This document shows positions 32,059 through 37,468 of a stretch of 37,468 nucleotides of DNA, in pieces. Location: positions 1-37,468 of the forward strand of contig JAJZCM010000014.1 in the NCBI GenBank assembly GCA_021846045.1, read 5' to 3'. The DNA is from a bacterium (GTDB lineage: Bacteria > Elusimicrobiota > Elusimicrobia > UBA1565 > UBA9628). The position numbers were made by a program, and so were the translations under genes. Below the pieces are notes generated by a model, which worked only from the letters and a program-made list of their open reading frames with translations, made no database searches and was not told the origin of the DNA. How positions within the stretch are numbered: the first letter of the stretch is position 1; each line of letters opens with the position of its first letter.

Positions 32059-33644
32059 TTCAAGACGCCTCCTAAGGTGATTAGAGTATTTTTTCCCATC
32101 AATTGAGGAGTTTGAACCCTCCCCTCGCTGCGAGCCACATCCTCTACCCTCGGTTCTATATAGTGATAAATTCCATAGAGTTTTCCAACTCCTTGGGAGC
32201 GGTTAAGCCCTTTCAAGAGATAATAGGTCAAAATACCGTGCCCTTCTTCGGGAATAACGCCCTCAATTTGCTCCGGTCCGGCCGCGGCCAACCCGACGAT
32301 TTTCCCCAAATAGGCCGGACCCATATCTACTTTTTGGACTAAAGGACGCAGTCCCTTGGCCATGACCGAACGCGGCCCTTGCCCAGAAAAGCAAGAATCC
32401 AAAACCACGATCAAGCGCCCCGCCCTGATTTTATTGATTTGGCGATACAAATGCGAAATCGAATAACCTGTAGCGCTTAAAAAAGAGGGATCTCCGTCCC
32501 AGGGAACCAAGTACGCCTGGTGAGACACGGGATCATTGGCTCCATGCCCTGAAAAATAGAAAAATATTTTTGATTTTTTGGAAGCGTGGTCGGGCAACCA
32601 GCCGGCCACATATTTATCGATTCCGCTTTTGGTCGCCTGGCTGTCGGTTAAAAAAGTGATGTTTTGATCCGGAAAACCCAAGGCTAGCAGATGGCGCCGC
32701 ATCGCCCGCGCGTCGTTGACGGCAAACTCAGCGTCCGACACGTTCTCATATTTTTGAATGCCGACCACGACCGCGTAATTGTCTTGAGCGGCGCTCAAGG
32801 CATAAGTCGGAGAATCCACATCCGATTTAAGAGAAGAAGTGGAGGAAACCGGGACGGGCTTTGCGTTTTCTCCCGCATTTTGAGAATTAAAAATATTCGC
32901 GGGAATAGGCTCTTGGGCGGCCTCATGCGCCGTTAATTGCGATTGATAAAGACCGAGAGCCTTTGAATGGATCAAAGAAGATTCCAAATGTCCCAAGAGA
33001 TCGCTCAAAGCCACGAGAAACCCGCGCTCGAAGCATTGAGTTTGGGAGGCGGGGAAACCCTCTTCATGAGCGAGACTGACGTATCGATCACAGTCCTTCG
33101 CGCCCATTGACTCGGAGGCATGAACCTTGATTTTCTCGATTTGTTTCCCCTCCGGAGTCATGAAGGCGACCGCAAGGCTCTGTTTAACCTCATTTTGTTC
33201 GTAACGCCCTTCCAAAACGGGGACGACCACCGTCCAGTCGATATCGGCTTGAACATCGGATCCTTCAAGATTTTGAGAGGCCGCTTCGAAATTATCCTTA
33301 AAAAGCTCTTGAATCTGAGAGAAAGTCGTTCCCGGCGCCATTTCACCGCTTAAGGGCCCCTCATGTTTGGAGAGCCATTTAAGAACTTGCGCGACGAATA
33401 TATCGGAGTTTCGAGAATTTTGCGTTGGAAGCATCGTCAGCCTCAAATGCGGGAAGGGCGGACGCCCTACGGGAGCCTTCCAAGAAAAAGCGTTGAGATC
33501 GGCGCGGTTAAACAACGGCGACGCCTGAAACGCCACCGGAAGAGGCGCCAGCGGCAAGGGAACCGGTACATCCTTGGGAAGAGTCGCGCACGCGGATAAA
33601 AAACCAAGCGCCAAGAGCGCCGATATTTCCTTTGAGTAAGACAT
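32055..33644 (-). CDS. Caspase-family (C14) lipoprotein
   Basis: A 529-aa predicted outer-membrane or periplasmic lipoprotein with lipobox GFLSAC (Cys19). After a Pro-rich linker (24-40) comes an unassigned domain to about 235. The caspase p20-like domain is in the second half: NYAVVVGIQKYE, NDARAMRRHL, the catalytic His in FFYFSGHG (about 364) and the catalytic Cys in VVLDSCFSG (about 418), both intact; HGILTYYLLKG follows as in metacaspase-like C14 proteins. The dyad suggests active peptidase; P1 preference is unknown. It starts 18 nt after motB and is followed by ATGA-coupled lipoprotein genes. No sign of an inhibitor or death domain. Confidence 0.88.
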   Translation of the reverse strand: MSYSKEISALLALGFLSACATLPKDVPVPLPLAPLPVAFQASPLFNRADLNAFSWKAPVGRPPFPHLRLTMLPTQNSRNSDIFVAQVLKWLSKHEGPLSGEMAPGTTFSQIQELFKDNFEAASQNLEGSDVQADIDWTVVVPVLEGRYEQNEVKQSLAVAFMTPEGKQIEKIKVHASESMGAKDCDRYVSLAHEEGFPASQTQCFERGFLVALSDLLGHLESSLIHSKALGLYQSQLTAHEAAQEPIPANIFNSQNAGENAKPVPVSSTSSLKSDVDSPTYALSAAQDNYAVVVGIQKYENVSDAEFAVNDARAMRRHLLALGFPDQNITFLTDSQATKSGIDKYVAGWLPDHASKKSKIFFYFSGHGANDPVSHQAYLVPWDGDPSFLSATGYSISHLYRQINKIRAGRLIVVLDSCFSGQGPRSVMAKGLRPLVQKVDMGPAYLGKIVGLAAAGPEQIEGVIPEEGHGILTYYLLKGLNRSQGVGKLYGIYHYIEPRVEDVARSEGRVQTPQLMGKNTLITLGGVLK

Positions 33645-33662
33645 ATTATTTATAACGCTTTA

Positions 33663-34403
33663 TTATAGCCCTTTTATATCCGGCGAACTCGCTTTATTTA
33701 TGGGCTTAGGCGCGGCCTGAGCCCGAAGCCCTAAGCGTTTTACATTGGCGTGACCTGGAAGAGAATTGGCTTTTTGTTGCGAGGGAGAAAGGTTTTTAAC
33801 CCAAAAAACAACGCGGCGGTTTTCCGCGCGCCCCTGGGGCGTTTGGTTGGAAGCAATCGGACGATATTGACCGTAGCCTAAAGCCCCCAAACGATTAGGC
33901 GGGAGACCGTATTTGTTTTTGAGAAGCCTGACCACCGCGGTCGCTCTCGCGGTCGAAAGCTCCCAATTCGAATCGAAATACTGATTGGAAATTTTTTTAT
34001 TATCGGTATGCCCTTCGACAATAATATCGTGGTCCTTGGCTAATTCCCTAAGGGTCGGAATGAGTTTTGCGATCATCGCGTCCATCGCGGGCGTCGTATC
34101 GGCTTCTCCGCTTTTAAAAAAGGAGACGTGGCCTTCTTCATTAAGGGTAATTTTAAGCCCTTCGCGGTCGACTTTAACCGCCCCACTGATCTGCTTTGAA
34201 TTCACCATTTTTTGAACATCCTCGACCGCCTGCTGGACTTGTTTATTAAGAGAAGTGGAAAGGGCGTAAAGAATGATGAAAAAGCATGCGATCTCGGTCA
34301 TTAAGTCCGCGTAGTTGACCAACCACGGCGGAGCCGGATGTCCGATCTGGGCGACCTTGGGGTCGCTTTCGTCGATAAAACCTTTCGGAGGTTTGAGAGG
34401 CAT
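33663..34403 (-). CDS. motB: Stator protein MotB / OmpA domain
   Basis: A 246-aa inner-membrane protein. The plug-and-helix segment PPWLVNYADLMTEIACFFIIL has Asp33 at the position that carries ions in MotB. The C-terminal OmpA domain binds peptidoglycan: IIVEGHTDN, NWELSTARATAVVRLL, LGYGQYRPIASN and RAENRRV (about 145-215). I use the ATG at 34403; the earlier frame begins at a TTG inside motA. No Shine-Dalgarno is visible. Partner motA lies 19 nt upstream. A basic Pro/Ala tail (220-246) follows. Confidence 0.9.
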   Translation of the reverse strand: MPLKPPKGFIDESDPKVAQIGHPAPPWLVNYADLMTEIACFFIILYALSTSLNKQVQQAVEDVQKMVNSKQISGAVKVDREGLKITLNEEGHVSFFKSGEADTTPAMDAMIAKLIPTLRELAKDHDIIVEGHTDNKKISNQYFDSNWELSTARATAVVRLLKNKYGLPPNRLGALGYGQYRPIASNQTPQGRAENRRVVFWVKNLSPSQQKANSLPGHANVKRLGLRAQAAPKPINKASSPDIKGL

Positions 34404-34422
34404 ATTATTTCGTTGCGAGCCC

Positions 34423-35205
34423 TTAAGCTGTCTGCGTTTTAATCGCTCCACGCTTGGCCGGCTCAAGATAAGCCTTCAGATTCGCTTCCACCACGCTAGG
34501 AGTCGCACCGCTTTGTAATAAGAGAACTCCCCGAATAATAATTTCCTTGACCAGGAGTTCCTCTTCGGACCTTCGGCGCAACTTGCCGCCCATCGGTAGA
34601 AAAATCAGATATCCCGATCCCAGACCGAAATAAGCTGAAGCCAAGGCGACGGCCATGCGCCTAGGCACTTGGGTGACATCTTCAATCGTCGACAACATCA
34701 GAATCATTCCCAAGACCGTACCGATGATTCCAAAGGCCGGAGCGTAGGTTCCCATCGCGTTAAAAATTTCTTGCCCTACTTTATGCCTTTCCCGAATAAA
34801 CCCAATTTCAGTCTCCAACATGTTGCGGATAAATTCTTGATCCGCCCCGTCAATGACCAGCTGAATCGCTCTTCTCAAAAAATCGTTCTGAATGCCCTTC
34901 ACATCGGTCTGAAGCGACAAAAATCCTTCTTTTTTAGCCTTCTGAGAAAGGCTGACAAAGGTTGCGACAATGTCGGGAGTATCTTCCGGCGCGGAAAACA
35001 AAACTTTCCGTACAATGCGCCCGAGTCCCACGACTTGGCCGAGAGGATAATTGACGAGGGTTGCGCAAAAAGTGCCGCCCATGACCATCAAAAAGGCCTC
35101 CATGTTGAAAAAAGGCTTAAACCCAACCCAGCCTTCCGACAAAAAAATCGTTACGACCGCCAGCCCCAAGAAAACCAGTATTCCCAGCACCGTCGCTATA
35201 TCCAT
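34423..35205 (-). CDS. motA: Stator protein MotA (PomA-like)
   Basis: A 260-aa inner-membrane protein with four hydrophobic segments (about 5-22, 35-50, 150-170, 185-205), forming the flagellar motor channel with MotB. Family marks: FFNMEAFLMVMGGTFCATLVNYP, the cytoplasmic loop with GFLSLQTD and IRERHKVGQEIFNAMGTYAPAFGIIGTVLG (the conserved Pro of the ion path), and FLPMGGKLRRRSEEE. AAGGAGAT lies 8 nt before the ATG. flbD precedes it by 12 nt. FlbD beside it supports a flagellar rather than ExbB-type role. Confidence 0.92.
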   Translation of the reverse strand: MDIATVLGILVFLGLAVVTIFLSEGWVGFKPFFNMEAFLMVMGGTFCATLVNYPLGQVVGLGRIVRKVLFSAPEDTPDIVATFVSLSQKAKKEGFLSLQTDVKGIQNDFLRRAIQLVIDGADQEFIRNMLETEIGFIRERHKVGQEIFNAMGTYAPAFGIIGTVLGMILMLSTIEDVTQVPRRMAVALASAYFGLGSGYLIFLPMGGKLRRRSEEELLVKEIIIRGVLLLQSGATPSVVEANLKAYLEPAKRGAIKTQTA

Positions 35206-35217
35206 CGATTTATCTCC

Positions 35218-35448
35218 TTAAGGATTCTTTCTCTCAAAACCCGCTATCGGGTTGGCGACTTTGGAGCCCGAATTCACTTTCCTTCGATAGTCAATCACTT
35301 TTTGAACGATTTCCTCCACATTTTCTTTAATCAGAAAACGATTTCCCGTCGCAAGACACACGATCGTTTCTTGCCCGCATTCAAGACATTCAATCAATTC
35401 TGCGTTGATGAAGACCTCTTGGCCGTTGAGCTTGTGAACCGAAATCAT
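35218..35448 (-). CDS. flbD: FlbD-family flagellar protein
   Basis: A 76-aa protein of the small FlbD family (PF06289-like), usually encoded in flagellar operons next to motA. The pattern MISVHKLNGQEVFINAELIE, then TIVCLATGNRFLIKENVEEI and VQKVIDYRR, is diagnostic. Its molecular role is not established; it is unrelated to the Caulobacter FlbD regulator. Start overlaps the coiled-coil gene stop by ATGA, with GAAGG upstream. Confidence 0.88.
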   Translation of the reverse strand: MISVHKLNGQEVFINAELIECLECGQETIVCLATGNRFLIKENVEEIVQKVIDYRRKVNSGSKVANPIAGFERKNP

Positions 35449-37468
35449 GAATGACCTTCTTTATTTTTCGATGGTCTTTGACGCACCTGCTGTTGGAGGT
35501 TTTCCACTTCTTTCCTTACGAAGGAGAGTTGCGCCCCCTGGGCCGAGCAAAGACGTTCGGCCTCTTCCTTTCGTTGTTTCATTTCCAAGTAAGCCGCCAA
35601 GGCCCCTTCCAAATCATTTTGCCGCTTTTGAGACTCTTCTTTCAGTCTAGCAATTTCGTTTTCCACCTTTCTTCGCTGATCTTTGATTAGCTTCTCTCTC
35701 TCCACTTCCAATTCCTCTTCCATTTTACGGCGCCGGCCCTGGACAATCGTCTCGGCCTTTTTTTCAACTTCCTGCTTAAACTGCACTTGAAGACGAGCCT
35801 TTTCTTTCTCAAAAAGCTCTTCTGATTTTTTCTGGGCCTGCGCCTCCAATTCTTTTTCCCATTTTTGTCGGACAACCGCTAGGGCAGCGCGCAAACGATC
35901 TTCCCTTTTCACCGAGCTTATTTTCTGGGCTTGCGCCAATGTCATCTGCATTTTAACATCCGCTATCTGTCTTTCATAGGCCTCTTCCAGTCCTTTTATT
36001 TTTTTCTCCATTTCAGACAACCGATTGCGATACTCGGACGTCTCCTGCTGATATTCCCTTTCTTTCTCCTGATGCTTTTTCTGCTCCATCGCGGCTGCGA
36101 GCCGGAATCGACCGATCTCTTCTTCCTTTTGTTTTTTGACTCTCTCTTCGATCTCTTTCGCGGCGGCAAAGGCCTTGGCTACGGCCCTTCTTTCAATTTT
36201 TTCATCCATTTCGGAGTCTATTTTTTCTTTATGGAGTTTAATCTCCGTTTCCACCTCTGAACGCCGATTGCGCAAATCTGATTCGCGCTGAAATCGGTAT
36301 TTTTCAATCGCCTCTTCTTTTTCTCTTCTCATCTCCGCAATCTCATTTTCCACCTTTCTCCGCGCATCCTTCATTATTTTTTCTCTCTCCAAGTCAATTT
36401 CCTCTTCCATTTTTCGCCGCCGGGCCTGAATCACCTCTTCCGCTCGCCGTTCAACCTCCTGTTTAAACCCTGCCTGAATACGCGCAATCTCGTCTTGCAA
36501 TTTCGCATCCGATTCCCTGGAGAGTAACTCGGATTCACTGTGCAGCCTTTGGATTTCGCAATTAAGCGAGGTTTCCCTGTTTTTTGACTGGATTCCCAAT
36601 TCGAGAATCTGCCCCTGGAATTGCGATTTAAGCTCCTGAAGCTCCTTCTCTTTTCCCTTTCTCATCTCCGCAATTTCTGTTTTAAGATGATCCTCTTTTG
36701 ATTGCGAGGATTGATACAACGTTTCCATTTGAAGCTTAAACCCGGCCTGAAGACGCCCGATTTCATCCCGAAGCCTCGTTTCGGATTTTTCGGACATATG
36801 ATCAAACTCGTTTTTAAGCCGCGACAACTCTTCAGACATCTTCATGCCGGCCGACTCGCTCGCAGATAGATTCGATTTTAAGACCGCATTTTCTGACTCT
36901 AACTTGGCTTCCCTAAGGGAATTCTCAGAACGCATAGCGTATAATTCCATCCGGAAAGCGGCTTTAAGTTTCTGGATCTCAGTTTCATATTCCGTCTTGA
37001 TTTGGAGGATCGGTTTATCCACGCGCTCGAGCTTACCACGCAACTCTTGAATCTCGGAGTTAAGCAAGGTTTCTCTGTTTTTTGACTGAATCCCCTGTTC
37101 GATAATTTGTCCTTGAAATTGATTCCTAAGCTCTTCCAGCGCCTTTTCTTTTTCCTTTTTCATCTCCGCAATTTCTGTTTTAAGATGATCCTCTTTTGAT
37201 TGCGAGGACTGATACAACGTTTCCATTTGAAGCTTAAACCCGGCCTGAAGACGCGCAATCTCATCTTGCAATTTCGCCTCGGACTTCTCGGAGAGTCGCT
37301 CAAGCTCGCCACGCAACCCTTGGGTCTCGGAGTTAAGCAAAGTTTCCCTGTTTTTTGACTGGATTCCCAATTCGAGAATCTGCCCCTGGAATTGCGATTT
37401 AAGCTCCTGAAGCTCCTTCTCTTTTCCCTTTCTCATCTCCGCAATTTCTGTTTTAAGATGATCCTCTT
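35445..37468 (-). CDS. Long coiled-coil protein with internal repeats, 5' end outside the window
   Basis: At least 674 residues, open to the right edge, so the start lies outside. Nearly all Glu/Lys/Arg/Gln/Leu/Ala with heptad pattern and no Pro until the C-terminal QRPSKNKEGHS. Two repeat classes are seen: KEDHLKTEIAEM...FQGQI...GIQSKNRET (three copies, one at the edge) and FKQEVE..AE...Q.RRRKMEEE....EREK..KD.RRKVENEIA (two copies). No catalytic motif. It is coupled by ATGA overlap to flbD, motA and motB, so it may be a motility-related scaffold or filament (inference). Ribosome site and N-terminal domain unseen. Confidence 0.8.
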   Translation of the reverse strand, partial: EDHLKTEIAEMRKGKEKELQELKSQFQGQILELGIQSKNRETLLNSETQGLRGELERLSEKSEAKLQDEIARLQAGFKLQMETLYQSSQSKEDHLKTEIAEMKKEKEKALEELRNQFQGQIIEQGIQSKNRETLLNSEIQELRGKLERVDKPILQIKTEYETEIQKLKAAFRMELYAMRSENSLREAKLESENAVLKSNLSASESAGMKMSEELSRLKNEFDHMSEKSETRLRDEIGRLQAGFKLQMETLYQSSQSKEDHLKTEIAEMRKGKEKELQELKSQFQGQILELGIQSKNRETSLNCEIQRLHSESELLSRESDAKLQDEIARIQAGFKQEVERRAEEVIQARRRKMEEEIDLEREKIMKDARRKVENEIAEMRREKEEAIEKYRFQRESDLRNRRSEVETEIKLHKEKIDSEMDEKIERRAVAKAFAAAKEIEERVKKQKEEEIGRFRLAAAMEQKKHQEKEREYQQETSEYRNRLSEMEKKIKGLEEAYERQIADVKMQMTLAQAQKISSVKREDRLRAALAVVRQKWEKELEAQAQKKSEELFEKEKARLQVQFKQEVEKKAETIVQGRRRKMEEELEVEREKLIKDQRRKVENEIARLKEESQKRQNDLEGALAAYLEMKQRKEEAERLCSAQGAQLSFVRKEVENLQQQVRQRPSKNKEGHS
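36571..36697. repeat. 127-bp exact direct repeat, copy 1, inside the coiled-coil gene
   Basis: Identical over 127 bp to 37342-37468, 771 bp (257 codons) apart. A diverged copy lies at 37069-37195. Confidence 0.93.
37069..37341. repeat. 273-bp tandem unit of the coiled-coil gene
   Basis: The start of this unit recurs at 37342; 273 bp is 91 codons, exactly 13 heptads, so whole superhelical turns were duplicated without shifting the coiled-coil phase. Confidence 0.75.
37342..37468. repeat. 127-bp exact direct repeat, copy 2, reaching the window edge
   Basis: Identical to 36571-36697; the match may continue beyond the window. Confidence 0.93.

Noticed and set aside
35451-36260. Plus-strand ORFs rich in Phe/Leu across the coiled-coil gene
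   Set aside because: They are the antisense image of Glu/Lys-rich codons and have no ribosome sites or domain pattern.

Overview
This window looks like a chromosomal segment of a Gram-negative bacterium with a cell envelope built for secretion and motility. It carries lipoproteins with lipoboxes, a PorV/PorQ-type outer-membrane protein, Tad/Flp pilus genes, PilT, MotA/MotB, and nucleotide-sugar and O-antigen genes. The mix (PorV beside a giant FlgD-Ig repeat protein, Flp pilus, NadD-YqeK fusion, dispersed short palindromic repeats) fits a deep-branching phylum such as Elusimicrobiota. That assignment is inference: no rRNA or taxonomic marker tree is available here. Coding density is very high; no stretch over 300 bases lacks a gene.

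Layout. (i) 1-1970, minus strand: a Tad/Flp pilus operon with two tiny pilins, TadE, CpaB and the first codons of a probable secretin, driven by a near-consensus promoter at 1977-2005. (ii) 2050-7262, minus: PorV/PorQ-like protein plus a 1413-aa secreted protein with FlgD-like repeats. (iii) 7341-12426, minus: housekeeping cluster nadD-yqeK fusion, LytR_C protein, pilT, rsfS, argS. (iv) 12517-16410, plus: GT4 glycosyltransferase, thiolase, wecB. (v) 16322-19845, minus: polyprenyl-phosphate sugar transferase, O-antigen ligase, rfbA. (vi) 19925-21461, plus: tRNA-Leu, psd, pssA. (vii) 21469-28817, minus: uxs, tRNA-Ser, two GT-C membrane glycosyltransferases (one TMTC-like with TPRs), tmk, holB, metG. 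(viii) MFS exporter and a small pyrimidine-dimer glycosylase homologue, divergent. (ix) 30427-37468, minus: a tight gene string reading coiled-coil protein, flbD, motA, motB, caspase lipoprotein, 50-aa lipoprotein, DUF4384 lipoprotein, rnhA.

Most unusual content. First, a family of short palindromic repeats that can fold into a perfect four-way junction; one copy lies in frame inside argS, a nearly identical copy is intergenic, and a third carries an extra 51-nt module sharing sequence with a 37-bp repeat that sits at exactly the same distance upstream of nadD and metG. Second, a surface-anchored caspase placed with two other lipoproteins directly behind the flagellar stator genes. Third, a near-consensus promoter placed so that the pilin message would start at or within a base or two of its AUG. 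Two real small genes (1800-1970 and 31906-32058) are easily missed because of their size.

Genes appear to work together in envelope building: nucleotide sugars (rfbA, wecB, uxs), lipid-linked initiation (sugar transferase), polymer ligation, and GT-C enzymes that may glycosylate surface proteins such as pilin or flagellin (the last is inference).
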